DNA from: Tubiluchus corallicola
Lineage: Eukaryota; Priapulida; Priapulimorpha; Priapulimorphida; Tubiluchidae
NCBI GenBank assembly: GCA_030141605.1
Contig: JAQGDQ010000002.1
Location: 912,501 to 976,500 of the forward strand
DNA length: 64,000 bases
Direction: 5' to 3'
Shown: piece by piece, positions 12,041-26,200 of the stretch
Layout: each line of letters starts with the position of its first letter
How positions within the stretch are numbered: the stretch's first letter is position 1
Notes under the pieces: model-generated
Told to the model about the DNA's origin: nothing
The model's database searches: none
Seen by the model: only the letters and a program-made list of their open reading frames with translations
Translations under genes and position numbers: made by a program

Positions 12041-15000
12041 TGTAATACATTTTATTGATTACAAGTTTCAGGTTAATGTTATGGATATGTGTAATTGCTA
12101 GAACGTCTTTCATTTGAAACATAATGGACATAAAACGAGGTTTTAGTATTCTTCACTGACTTGTCTTTAGTGAGAAGAGGTAGCTATGTAACAATTTTAA
12201 TGGAAAGCAAACATTTATAGAAAAACAGTTTTGACATCTGTATTTAAAATATACAGACACTTTGTTGGATTATTTTCAATTTACATTTTCTACTGTATTC
12301 TAAACAGATGCGAAGTGCAATATTAATGCAATTTGAGTGCTAGTGCTGCCAATCTATAGAGCCAAGATGATGTTTGTCAACACAAGCATGGCTGGTTTGT
12401 ACTTGGCTGTTCAATGCTCAGCAAGATTTTTTAAAAGATAAAAGTATGACAGTATTAAAGTAAAAGAAAACACTCTACTTATATAAAGCTTAAAAAAATT
12501 CATCTTGAAATTTTATACCACGTGGGGCCTTTTTGCACATACAGGGATTGCCTTGTATAAAATTTGTAAATTTAAACTCCCGCGATGACCGCTAGATGAT
12601 GCTATTTTGATGATAAGTCACTTGAAACAAGTTTAGATAAAACTGAGTAAAATTTGAAAAAATAATCAGAACATTCGTAGCACACACATCATCAACTAAG
12701 TAAAATTTTAAATTACTGTATCTTGTCAATAAGATTAAAAATATGTTTTTTGGTTAGTGGTGCACCCTGGAGGTGCGTCAACTACATTTTACCAATTGGT
12801 GAAAACATTTTAAACTATTAATAATTTTCTTTTCTAGTTACACAAGCCTTTCAAACAGTTAGGTGAAATGCTAAGTAATAAAATTTGGCATGGAAAGTTT
12901 CTTGGGACATAGGTGAACATTTTCTTTTCTTCCCGATTTACGTTGCGCGTATATGACGTAAAGTAATGGCGCTGTCGGAACAGTATTGTGGGAGATGTAA
13001 AATGAAAACAAAAAATCCTTTCAACACGAGTACGATATACGTATAAAATTGCTATAAAGCAATATAATTTTTTAAAGCAATTTTTCTTATACCAATGTCA
13101 GGTACCCCTTTTCTTGTCCTTTAAGTCATTAGCACCTATATCTGTGAAAAAAGCAAAGTCGATCTGTTCAGGTATATGACATGCAAGTTTCTACTTTTTA
13201 AAGCCTTATTAAACTTTTACATTTGCAAGCCTACTGCTGTTGGATTTTCTACTACCTAGCAAATTATCTTTTCAGAGTAATTTGTTGCACTATGATGATG
13301 TGTAATGCTCTACCATTTTTCCGTCGATGCTTATTTAACCTATGTCCGTCCCATATCGGGTACGTTTGCAATAGTAACAGCTGACTGTTATGTGTGTGAT
13401 AATGGTTATTTTGTAATTTGATGCAAAACATTGATATTTAATGCCTCATGTCTTGAAAAAACGAGGTATCATGATGGACACGTATTTGTTGGTGTCAAAA
13501 CACCCTGAATTTTGCCGTAACAGATTTTTGTGTATGTGCTGAATCTAAATCCTGATTTAGGTGGTACAAAACCACAAATACCATTCGATAGAACAGGAAA
13601 AACTGAGAAAAAAGCATGTGAAGAATTTAACTGACCTGCAAATATCACCAACTTATCACTGATTGTAAATTGATGTCAGGTTTTGTGCTGTCAAGTAATT
13701 GCAAAGTTGTCTGTGCAAAAAAGTGTGTGAAATTGAAAGTAAATAAGAACATGTTAGGTTTATCAAAATTGCCATCAATGAAAAGACCAGCCAATTCACG
13801 TTCAATACTGTACAATGTAAAAATTACAAAAAACTCAAAAGGCACTTTTTCAAATACTGTGATTAATTTTGCAATAGAATTTTGATGAAGCTGCCAGTTA
13901 TAATAAATAAAGGCGGATATGCATCACATTGACTCAAGACAAGAAATAGTTAGTTGATGAGCTGATGAAAATGGTTAAACTAAAAAATATTGACAGCCAT
14001 TTCTTGTTATAACCACATCATGAGCATCAAACTGACATTCTTTTTTTTACAAATTAGCCGCAATCAATAATAAATTAATTTCTATACCTTGAGAACAAGA
14101 CAATTTCAGATGCGGCAATCTCGTAATTCTCATAGAGGAAAAAACGAGTTGATCAGTGGCAAAAATTTCCATGTGATCAGCAACAGGCACCAGGGAATGC
14201 CCAAACATTTACTTAATAACGTATTATAAAAGGGTATGATATGTGGTTTTCTAATGGTTATTTTATTTTATTATTCAAATAAGATACTGTAATTGATTTT
14301 GTATGACCTATGATCTGATATAGTATATTTTATTATAGGATTATAGGATTGTATTTCTATTATTTGTATATTTAGTATAATATTATATTTACATGTTAAT
14401 AAATGTGATTTTTAAATTTTGCTATAATTATTGAAAGATGTCCAATGCAATTTCGATTACAGTTTAGGAATTCTTCCAAGATGTCTTCCTTTTAAAATGA
14501 TAGAATATATGTTTAACTTCAGTGAACATATTGCAGCATTCATTGTTTTCATATGTCTTAGATCATTTTTTGTCAGCCCGTGAAGATTTTACGCAGAAGT
14601 TGATAGCAAGGGATGACCTTAAAGGAAATTGAAAAGAAACTAAGGCATAAATAGCCTGGGCTTTTTCTCCGACACAGCAAGAATTTAGACCCAATACATA
14701 TAATAATCACTTACAATGTCATCCCACGATTCACACTCAATTGTGTATCGTTGTTAGTGTAGTGTTATAATGTTGAATGCAAAAATGAAAATTCTGGTCA
14801 GGTGATTATGTAATTATTATAGCAGGAGTATTCATAGAGTTTGTGGTTTTATAATAAGAAATTGAGATTATGTGTGTAATAAGTAATTGTTGAATTATTG
14901 TTCTATGACATCTTTTTAAGATAGCCAATGTTTTATTAACTACAGTTGTTGTTTCATGATGCGTCACAACATTTTCGAGGAATACTTTCAAGTGACTAGC

Positions 15001-16763
15001 TGATCAGCACTAATCTTTACATTTACTCATGTACCATGTATAATTTGTGTAATCCACGATGTTGAAAAATTGATCATTATACTCCACGTTCGTTGTTCAT
15101 TAATACTCATTTTAGAATATTATCATTATAACTGCTTCATACAATTGTTTTATTGTGAAACTTAACTAAATTATAACATTTATTACATCACTTATGTAGT
15201 CGAGTTATATATCCATTTGGGCTAAACTAAAGAAATTTTTTGCTGTTACTGCTGCCACATGTAGTATTATGTCATTGCACTGTATTAAAATAATTATGTT
15301 ATTCAATTTAAAGAAAATCTTTTGATACTGCAATTCATTCAAAGTGCCGTAAAAACAAAATGATTTTGTTGTGGTGGTAGTTTGTAGTATTGCTATAATG
15401 AACACTCAGACGGTCTGAAATGGCTGTGAAGGCCTCAAAGTGGATCAGTTGCACGCATTATACGTTTACTCAGTAACATTTATAAAAGCTTACTCTTACC
15501 AGTCCCCGTTACACATTACAGTGTTGTTTTGCCATGGCTTACGACTGAATCATATTTCCATATTTTACTTGGGTTGGAAGCTAAACAAGATTTTTTTGAA
15601 TACGGCAGCGATTTTTTGGCCATATCATTTTTATTTTTGCACAATATTTACTTGTGCATTTTTAGTTTTATTTTTATTCGCAGATGTTTTTTTTTCTTTT
15701 AAATAAAACTACTGTTCTAAAAGGTGCTTCAATAAGACAAAAAGCTAGAGAACCAAATTTTGCAACTGTACCATCAGTTTAATATACTTACATTAAATTA
15801 CTGTTATGTCAGGCTTTTTAAACACATGACGGTGGCTAAAAGGAAATGACTGTTGTTGTGAAACTAGTATTACAATTTCCTAAAGAAAACAAAAAAATGC
15901 ATGGCATATGGAGCATCACAAGTGTGTACAACAAACATTCAAAACTTGCATATAGCTTGGTTACACAAAAAAGTTAGTCTGTGTACCTGCAATACAGATT
16001 TATACAAAAAATAGCTAATGGTACCAACTTCATTTTAATGCTTTTGAATAGCAGTAGACATGCAAGTTAAAATCCATATCGTGAGAAGACAATTACGAAA
16101 TACTGAAGTAATAGCGTAAGAAAGCTGAATGGCAGAACAAGAACTATACAAGACAGCATTCACATAGCTCGAACATGTCATACGAACAATGGTGAACATC
16201 ACAACCGATATTGCAAAAATGTCTAATAAGCCCGCTGTATGCATTTCACGTGGACAAAATAAATAATAAATAACGCAATATAATGTGCTAATATAAATAC
16301 AACAGCGATAAATGTGGGCACGTTGCATACTGGGGTCGAGCATTGGAACAATGTAGGCCTTTATGCAATTATATACATTATAATATAATACATATCTCAC
16401 ATGTGTTTAATAATAAATGCATAAATTCATCTTGCTCTATAATTTTTGCAGTTACATGCATGTTTTTAACACCTTGAATATAGAAAAAAACGATGTGCTA
16501 TGCAAGCACTTTGCATTTTTACAGTGCTGAATTGCAGGACCAACACCTGCATCATAGAGAGATTCTCTATTGTCTTTGTCCAGAGTTCGAGTCACATTAC
16601 TAGTTTCACGCAAGCTTCTTCTGATGTGATACCTTATGTCAAATGGTTTGCACAACAGCAGTGATACAGACTGACACCATCAGTTAAGTATCGTACCAAT
16701 AATTTGTTGCTACATTTAACAACACAAACATCATAACAATCTGGAAGAGGACTGAAGCTACTT
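12041..16763. other. Convergent intergenic region and 3' UTRs
   Basis: It lies between the stop codon of the Rabin8-like gene (+) and that of ARID2 (-), so it must hold both 3' UTRs and polyadenylation sites. Several AATAAA and TTTATT hexamers occur, but AT richness prevents choosing one. Open frames here (for example 121 codons at 16035-16400, minus) show no domain and look like chance. No RNA gene was seen. Confidence 0.6.
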
Positions 16764-17244
16764 TCAAGAGGCATTGGCAACTGATCGTTGGTCAAGATGA
16801 AGTTCGTGTAGGCAGTTTGAAATTGCCGTTGAAGACTCCAGGCCACTCATTGCCAACTGGCACAATCGTTTTTCATGAGATTTTAACTTGCTGCATTAAA
16901 ATATTCAAAAATTATGTTAAACAGAAAAAATGAATGACAATTAACGTAATTGATCTGCTCAAATATTAAGAAACAGAGTTGTTTTCTCAAATGCTAACAA
17001 TAGTGCTGTAAGTGGCTGTCAGACAGGATTCAGCTACATTAGTACATTAAATTAAATATTAATGTATTTAATACCATGTATCTGACAAAGTAAATAAATT
17101 TATTGCATCTGTTACGTACACAAAAATAAAACAAAAATCGTGGGATAATTACCTTCGTCCTAAGCTTGAATATCTTGCTATGTTACGCAGTATTAGACTG
17201 GATGTTAAGCGGATATGTTTAGTCACTGGTCCTTCCTTTTCATC
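16764..17244 (-). CDS. ARID2: ARID2 exons 20-21: conserved C-terminus
   Basis: Exon 20 (17153-17244) encodes [20 protein letters not shown] and [10 protein letters not shown]. Exon 21 (16764-16890) encodes [18 protein letters not shown] and CLHELHL before the stop. Both match the human C-terminus closely ([35 protein letters not shown]). Both exons are too short to stand out as open frames and were found by matching the expected continuation after exon 19. Confidence 0.93.
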
Positions 17245-20200
17245 CTGCTTCAAGATAAAACTGTCTCAATACATTATAGACAATGCAACTAAATTCACAT
17301 GCTTAGAAAAATTTTTAATATCAAGCATAATAAAACAAACACCATACAAGTGCCTAAATGTTTTTCATGGTGTCCTTGAGAACAGATGATTTTGTTTGAT
17401 TATTAATATCGATTATTTTAAACAAAAAAAATTCTCTTTTGATATCTTCAAATTACGCTAGCAGTATGTCATGTTAGTATCACTTCTCAGCATCGATTTT
17501 AAATTCAAACTGGTGCAAAGAACAAAATGGACATCATATATGCAGTGAAACAAAATTTCTTTTTTCACATTGCCAAGTTTCAGTGTAAAGTAATGCAGAA
17601 AAGTGCAATATAAAAATTGTGCAATTACAGCTGTTATAATAACAAATATTCACTGTGCTTTGTGAATGCATGACGAGTGCTCATTTTTTGGAAATTGTTA
17701 CAAAAAGCTATTCGTATACAGAGGATATCGCACTAATAAAAACCCGCAATTGTATTTGACCGCCAGGAAAAGCTGAAAACGAAATAAATGATATATATTA
17801 CATTACATTTCACATTTGTGTGCAAGCAGTAATTTTAGTACATTGCGAAATTATCTATAGAAGATGAAATATTTCCTATAAAACATACCAAGAAACTAGA
17901 TTAAGCATTCGTCACACAGCATTTTACTTTTACTTCAAACAGCCCATCTTTAAACATATTTAAAAAAAGTGATCCACTTACACTAAACACAGTAGCAGGA
18001 GGTACTGCATGACGGCGAATAGCAAGAATAGCAGCATTTGGATGAAAACCTGGATGAGCTTGCGGAGGCGGAGGTGGAGGTATGGGACTGGCACCAAGCT
18101 TCTGAATATGGAAACGTCGTACTGCATACATGCGTAGAATCTTCTCAACACAATGAATATCCTGCAGAATAAATGCAAATTCACGAAATGTTAGTTACCT
18201 AGAGTAACCTAAGTGAGTGCAAAAAGGGAGCCGTGTGCAGGTTGCACAATGTGTACGCTACTATCCTTTGCCCCTACCTGACATCAATATGAAGTCACAA
18301 CATCATAGGCTACTTACTATAATTAAGTAAACAATCTATTGAATACAGTTCGCATAGCCCTGCACGGAAGCTTTAGCGGCAGTCCTTGCTTTAATCAGGG
18401 ATCTGCTACGCATAACCACCCTATACCGTGAAGTGCTAGGATTAGTCATTAGCCACTCGGATGATGATTGATCATTGATGGCAAAGGTAGGCAATTTTTA
18501 TACAGAGTCAGAAGCCACTGATCTATAATGCAGTGTAATGAACCATGACAACATACCGTCAAGAACCACAGCATAATTATGGTAACGATGAAAGATGTTA
18601 TTCGTAAAAGTATGAGTCACGCACAGGTTTCACTTTATTTCAAGCACATTATATAAATAAGGCAGTACTCAGTACTCATTTTACAAGATTTAGCAATATT
18701 TCTTAGAAGCCAGAATGGAATAGATAACATACCTGCATGTGAGTCGCAAGTGACCAACGCTTGCGTACAAGGCTGTCACACTGTTCCCACAAGCAAGGGC
18801 CATCGCTCTGACAGTGCACTTCCATACAGTGCCGAAACATATGTGACGCCTTTGGACATTGACTGAAATGTAAAGTATAGTTAAGCAATAACAAAGTTAC
18901 AGAAAAGCTACAAAACACTAGAAAATAAAGAACCAATAAATGAACATACAGAGCAAATTAATACTCACTAGCCACAGTTCTTCCACATGCACATTAGTTG
19001 AAGATCAGCAGGAATTTGTAACTTAGCAGCCTTCTTCTGAAGTTCTTGAGTTGCTTTCTGAGCGGCCTGTTGCTGTTGCTGTTGCTGTTGCTGCTGTTGT
19101 TGTTCTTGCTGTTGCTGTGGCACTTGCGCTCCTGCTGGAACTAAAACAATTTAAAATGAAAAATCCTTTGAATATAATCTGTACAAAATATTAAGTGGAG
19201 TTGTATATCAAATCTATGCATGTATTAACTTAGCGCTAAAATTTACAATAATATTGTATTTGTTTTGTGTCATTATTTCCAATTGTCGTGTAGTGTGGTA
19301 CAGTACACATTAACCATTGAAAAGGCACAGAGAATCAACAAAAGGTTAAAATCTTGGAGTAATTATGAATGAACATGAAAGAAAAATTATAGATGTAAAA
19401 TATTTCTTGCTTTTTAATTGACTTTTCTAAACTGTTTGACCTTAAGTCAATTTCGGATAAAGACAAGATTTCACGTAGTAATTTCACAGATAAAACAATT
19501 TTTTGACATTTAAAAAACTGATTATTTCACATATGTAAGAAACACACTATTACAATTAAGTAAAAAACAAAAAACAGGCAGTAGTGTAATGGTGGTGAGA
19601 GCCGCACAATTACATTTATCAGATGCTTATGCCAGTATGAGAACACACACACAAAAATTAAAGGCAAGTGGTGACAATGTCTTACAAGTGATATCAAAAA
19701 CATTTTAGGGTATGTTTAAGCTGCAAAAAATTTTACCTTTGAATGATAGGGGCACACTGGATAATCTGTGGAGGCCCCTAAGTATAATTACACTACTGAT
19801 AGCAAGTTACTGTAAATTACCTATTTTTCTAGGAGTGCTTGGACTTGAAGTCATTGGTTTGCTAATACCTGGTCTTGAACATCGTGCAACAGGCATTTTT
19901 GGTACACTCTTAGGAGTACCACTTCGACGTGCTTTACTTTTCTTCGTTTGTGTCACAGGTGTGGTAGTTGTTGTCTGTACGACTCTCACTATTGTTCTAC
20001 TCGCAGGAGGTACACTGGCAGTGGGAACTGATATTAGCGGCGGAGATTCTTTAAGGGTTGGTGACTCAAGAGCATGTTTTAATATTGGACTATGAGGTGC
20101 AGGAGAAGAAGGGAGGCCAGGAGATGGAGTTTGCATGCGCCTGGTGGGGGAAGATGAAAAAGATTGACGTTTAGCATCAGGACCGGAAGAAGGGGAAGTG

Positions 20201-23200
20201 GACGGACGTTTCTGTGCATGACTGGATTCTTGTGTTCTTGAAGTGCTGTTGGGCGACATAGGTGATGATCGGGAGGTCTGACTTGACTCACCAGTTTCCT
20301 TTTTCAAAGTAAAGCTAGCTGTGATGTCAAATGATAATGTTGACTTGACTGGAGAATCAAGTAACTCGCCTAGTAGACTGGTTGTTGGCTTGGCAGGAGG
20401 GGAAGCAACATTACTGTTCTCCACAGGCTTATCACTTGACATGAAAAGACTGCTAACACCCAAAGATGACTTTACATCAACTTTGTTGCTGCTCAGTACA
20501 CCAGTGCTAACTGATTCGTCGACTTTGTTGCTAGTTAACAAACTAACAATGTGTGTAGCATCAACTCTGTCACTACTTGGTGCATCAGCACTGAGTGAAT
20601 TATCAACTTTACTGCTAGTTAGTGAACCCACTCTATCTGATCTATCAACTAATGCATTGGGAGTAGTATTAGCGACCATTGTAATATTGTTAGCACTGGT
20701 TATATCGTCTGAGCTGACAACCAGTTTATTTTCACAATCATTGTATCGCAATTGGAGTTGCTCTCCATGATTATCACTATTGTTGGAACTATCATTAGAT
20801 GACACAGGATCATTGGCGCCATCATTTTGTGGTATTTTATACGCAACACCATTCCGACTGCTGTCGGACATTAATACATCCTGACCGGGGAGATCTGCAA
20901 GCGTTGTATCTATCTGTTCAGTGTAATTTCCATCGGTTCTGTCACCATTAGGAACAGGAGGTGTCATACACTCAGGCTCCAAGTAACCATTCACAAGCAC
21001 TTCTGCAGCAATATCTGCTTCTGTTTTCACGTATTCTGGTAATGTATTCACAAGTCTCTTGGACTCTTCAGGATCGCCCACTGGACCGTTAAAACACAAA
21101 CTTTCAAGGCCATCTTGAGCACTACTTAGTTTAGAGCCAACAGAAGAAATTCCACTATCAGAATTCGATAATGGGGCATCAGTCATAGGTACGGATGGCA
21201 ATTTTATACTTGCACCATTTGCAACATCACTACTCTGAACAGAATGCGGCAGTCCATTAACAGGCTTACCACTGTAAGTTTGTTCGTGTGTTGAAAGAAC
21301 TTGGTGGCGACCTTGTTGAACTATTGCAGATTGATTATTAGTGACATTGTGCTTGACGCATGTAGCAGTTAAAGGATTAGCTGAATCAGCATTTGTACTG
21401 ATATTTTGACTAGGTACAATCCCTGAATGTTGGTCTTTATTCACATCCATTTCACAGAAACCTTCGTCTTGTACGCTCTTATTTTCTATTCGTTCTATCC
21501 TTGCTTCGTGCACTTCACTGGCAGGAACAACACTACTAGCCTGCTCAACATGAGCACATACTTCTAAGTGAGCATTGGCATCAGTAGAATCAACCAGTTT
21601 TTCTTTCGAATGTTCCGATTTTAAAGATCGAGCTTTGGGAAATTTTGATCCACTGCTCACTCGATTTCGTGAAGGTGACTTACTTGCACTGCGAGAGGGA
21701 GACTGTTTAGGTCTAACTGGAGACTTAGCAGCAGCACGTTGCTGTAAGCGCTGGTCCACATCGATGGTCTCATCCTGGTCCTGTACAGAAGCATCTTCCT
21801 CACAACTGGAATAATACTTCTGAGTTTGATGATTGTCTTGATAATAAGCTTGCTGGGGATATGCTTGTTGATTCTGATGTTGCTTTTTGGCTCCAGGATA
21901 CACATGAATAGGATGAGAGCGCTGAGGAGACATTTGTTCAGGCGGCGATACAGAACACGGTGATACGGAATGTCCAGGCGACACTGATCTTGGTGGAGAC
22001 ACAACACGTTGCTATAATGAAAAAACAAAATTGTAAGTTTTTCCACCGCAATATATATATATATATCACACAGACAACATATCTACATTGTTATTACAAA
22101 TTATGCTCAGACATTATATTACTACTGAATTTTGTTTATAAAATTATAGCTATAGTCTGTACTAGTATAGCTAACTAAAATATGTCATGTCAGCTTAATT
22201 ATGTAATAGAGTTCAAGTAGGTAATGCTAAGGTTGTCAATCGGATACAGAATTTTGGCTTAAATTTGAAACAAATAAAAATTTACAGTACACGTTCAAGG
22301 AAGTGCAAAAGTGTGATAGCACCTCATTTCCCCCGAGCCTAGCAGAGCAGGCTCACCATCCTAATTTTTCAGACAAAATTTTAGCCACATCCATTTTTCA
22401 GCTATTTTTGTATTATATTAGTTACAATATAATGAAAGCAACTTAGAATATTTAAGTATTTCATTCACCAAGAATTTAGTCACATGATATTTTCTTTAGC
22501 CATTCTGACTAAACTTTATTTTTTGGCTAGAAGTTATATAAGGCAAGCGGGTCCTGCTCAGAGTACATTTTTTTGGCAGTTCTTTAGTTTTATAACAAAA
22601 CAAGCCCTAGATTGTGAAATTTAGTTCAGTGTTATCAGATATATGCAAGCTTTTTGCTTCATTACACTAAAAGCAGGCACAGTCAAGATGATTACTTATT
22701 AACATTAAGTGCTTTAATATACTTAGACTCAAGACAACACTGTCTGACAATTCTGCTATATTTTAGTTAAATTAGTTAGTTATAATAGTAGTTATAATTA
22801 GTTAAATTAGTTATAATATTAGTTAAAAAACTTTTGCACAATTTTCTGCATAATCTAATTGTAAACAAATGACACATGGTTGCATAATAGTGTTGTAATT
22901 TCTTAAGACTATTTTGCGGTAGCAACAGCATGAATTTCTCAAATTTTTGAAGCATATTTTAATCAAATCGAATATGTTTAACGCCAATTCAAATCATATG
23001 TTCGAATTTTCAGATTCGCCTGCAAAACCAAGAAAATACTACACTATTGCGCATAATACCGGGTGTTGCAGTAAGTTATTCAGTATTTTTAAAAATTTAT
23101 TAAAATAGCAATATCAAAATAACCGGGTATAACAATTTAGATGTGTAATCTCAAATTTACAATGTGACATCAAATTTCTAAGCAAATAGTCAATCAAAAT

Positions 23201-26200
23201 TTAAAAATCTTTCATAATATCTGTAAAAGTACAATACCAACAAAATAGAGATCATGTAAACAACGTAAATTATTAAAAACATACAAATAACGTAGATCAT
23301 TAGATTCGCTTTTTAACAGTTATCTGATGAGCAAAATATTTGAGTTAAATTGTTAATTTATATTTTTTCATCTTTCGTTACTTTGTTACTACTATATTAC
23401 CTAATAAATTTTCATTTTATTCAAATGAATTTGCTGAATAACCAAATTAATTTTCTAATTTGTATGCATGCAAGTTCAAGTAAAGATTGAGCATCGAAAT
23501 GTACAACCTGTGGTGACACTGGGGAATTCATTCCTTCCCGACTGGCAGCACGTTGAATGTTTGCAGTAACTTTGTTAGCAAGCAAAGTCTTAATCAAGCT
23601 GGTGTTTCCACTGGGACTTATCTGTCCTATTGAAGAAGACGGAGATGAGGTGCTGCCATTGTCTTTTTTACCTACAAAAAATTTCAGCACAATCTAGAGT
23701 CATTTATATGTGTCAACTTTACTTAACTAGCTTTGTAACTGTTTGAAATCCTATGCAACCCATGAATTAAAAAATCAGATTTACCAAGCAACGCCTGTTG
23801 TATAGAAGAGGGGTATTTGTCACTGCTGTTACCAGCTGAGTCGGCGGCTGCAGGAGTCTTTCCATTGAAGTGCGCAGAATCGATGGTCGGAGCAGCATCT
23901 TCCATGGGACTCTTTAACTGTGCAGAAAGGAGAGGAGAAGTGACGCCGGAGTAAAAATTTGGAGATATAGGAGGGGTGGAGCCAGAAGGCGATTGACTGC
24001 GTAACTGTGGTGGAAGCATTGGAAAGCGAATCTGGGAAGGAGACTGAGGAGTAGAGGGACGACTACTTATGGAATCCGAGGTTATAGATTTTACAGGAGC
24101 AGGTGGCCCAGGAATTTTATTAGGCATTGCTGAGAGAGTTGTAGGTGGAGCCGGTCGCTGGTAACCTAGAAAGAATTTTCAATAGTTCCATAACTTTTTT
24201 TCATAAATTTTGTAAATTGCTTCAAATAAATCATGTTTTAAAAGTGGAGCTGAGTTGTTTCCCTTATGACAGCAGTATTAGTTAGCATGTTAACTAAATG
24301 AACTCAGCAGGAGCTCAAGCCTAATACATCCAAGTCATGCAAATTACATCCCAAAATATTTTTCACAAAAATGCATGACACGTTATTATAATAGCTGCAG
24401 TACAGATGAAGGATCTATATAGGTTAAATTTTATGCTAAGAAAATAAAAACTAGTAAAGGTGAAGTGTAAAAAGCAGAGTGATTTGCAGATACCTTTCCA
24501 GTCACTAGTATTAGTAGCAGTAGTAACAGTAGCAGATGCAGCTGCAGTAGTAGTGTTAGTACTGCCAGTAGCTGAAACGCTAATGTTAGTAGATGTGGGC
24601 TTTGTATGCAGGGACACGGACGCTTGCACAATCTCATTTGCTGTCATAACAGCTGCACGAGGTAGCACTTTCACAGCAACTGCAAAGTTTGACATTATTC
24701 AGAAAATATGTTGAATAAACATTCAGTAAACAATTTTGCATAGTTATTAATACAAATTATGAGCAAAAACTGTTGCTTAAACAAGAACTACATACAAGAA
24801 CATAAATTTGTTTAAACAAACACTACTCACAAAAGAAAAAGGGTAATAGAATAAATAAAGTAGAAGCATCAAACATTAAAAAATACTTAGCTAAAAAGGA
24901 TTGGCACAGTTGTAATAATAGTGACAGAGCAATACGCACTTGCACTAGTAGGTGGTGGAGGACGAGTCTTTCTACGCAATCCTTCATGATGTAATGCAGA
25001 TTGACCATTTTCCAGTGTGACCTGCTTAGTTCCCACCCATGGGAACACCTCTCTGTTAAAGATAGCAAAGTCCATTTTAGCTAACAGAATACAAATTTAG
25101 AAAATGATTGTCTTTGGGAGTTTTATTGACCACACTGCCATCTATTCTTTCTAATGTTCTTGCCAAGCTTGATATTCACCATTACTATAATATAAAAGTA
25201 TACTATTTGTAGTTACTGCACTTGCTTTTTTAGTGTCATAAAAAAGAAATAGTGAAAAGGATAGACAAATAAAAAATAAAGTTTGATTCCAACATTTCAA
25301 CCTCCTTAGAGGAAGCCATTACCATGGCTAGCAGATTAGAAACTTTTGCTAAATGATATACAATGAGAAATGCAATTTACAAATATATAAAAAAGATTGT
25401 AACAAGAATAGAAAATGATAAAATTTTGACAAAACACCTTCATTAAGAAGAATTAATATGCTTTGAAAATGCCGCTTATTTAGTTTTCTCATAATATTCT
25501 GTTCAAGTCATTATCCTTTGTTTTATTATTTTATTATTGTAAACCATGCCTTTCTTTATGACCAAGTGTAATTCTATTTTTATTTTGAAGTAAAAACACA
25601 AGTTTTTAAATTAGGTTTTTACGTTATATACCTATTAGTCTTGATAATTACTCCTGTTAGGGGTGTTGTAATAATCATGTTAAACTTAACTCTTTACTTA
25701 TACATCACCATCATTTCCCCCAGTTACTTATACCCTGGATATGTACACCAATTACAAGCACTAACCTAACGCATTCCCCAAATTTGCCAGCAGTGATGAT
25801 TGCTGCCCGTCCGAGCTTGCTAGCAGCAGCTAAGTATTCCGTGTACATTTCCACTCGAGGATAAGTGCTTGTCTCATCTTTACCAAAATTCAGTTGCAGC
25901 CAACGACAAGCAAACTTTTCTGGAGTGATTTTGTGCACAACAACACCAGGGGGTGTGGCACCCGTTGGAGCAGCAGCTGCTGCCAGTGGTGCTGGTGCTG
26001 GCCATATTGGCCCAGGTCGAGGTTGACTTGGCTCTGAAATTGTAAAAGCTCCTGTGACGCATTCAAATTTTTACTATTTCCAATAGTTTGATAGGTAGCA
26101 GATAAAAATAAGTTAGTATTATTTAAGAATACGTGTAGGGCACTGATAAAACAAAGAAAAAAGCAACACTTTACGTACTTGGAGGTGGTTGCTTAGGTAG

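Noticed and set aside
13645-13885. Opposing frames on both strands in the convergent region
   Set aside because: No conserved motif and no plausible splice links. Overlapping frames on both strands suggest chance.
16035-16400. 121-codon minus-strand frame downstream of the ARID2 stop
   Set aside because: No domain, no splice partner and a composition expected of AT-rich DNA. It lies in the ARID2 3' region and is best read as chance.
20321-20770. 149-codon plus-strand frame
   Set aside because: Antisense to ARID2 exon 16; its Leu/Thr/Ser bias mirrors the Ser/Asp/Asn-rich coding strand.
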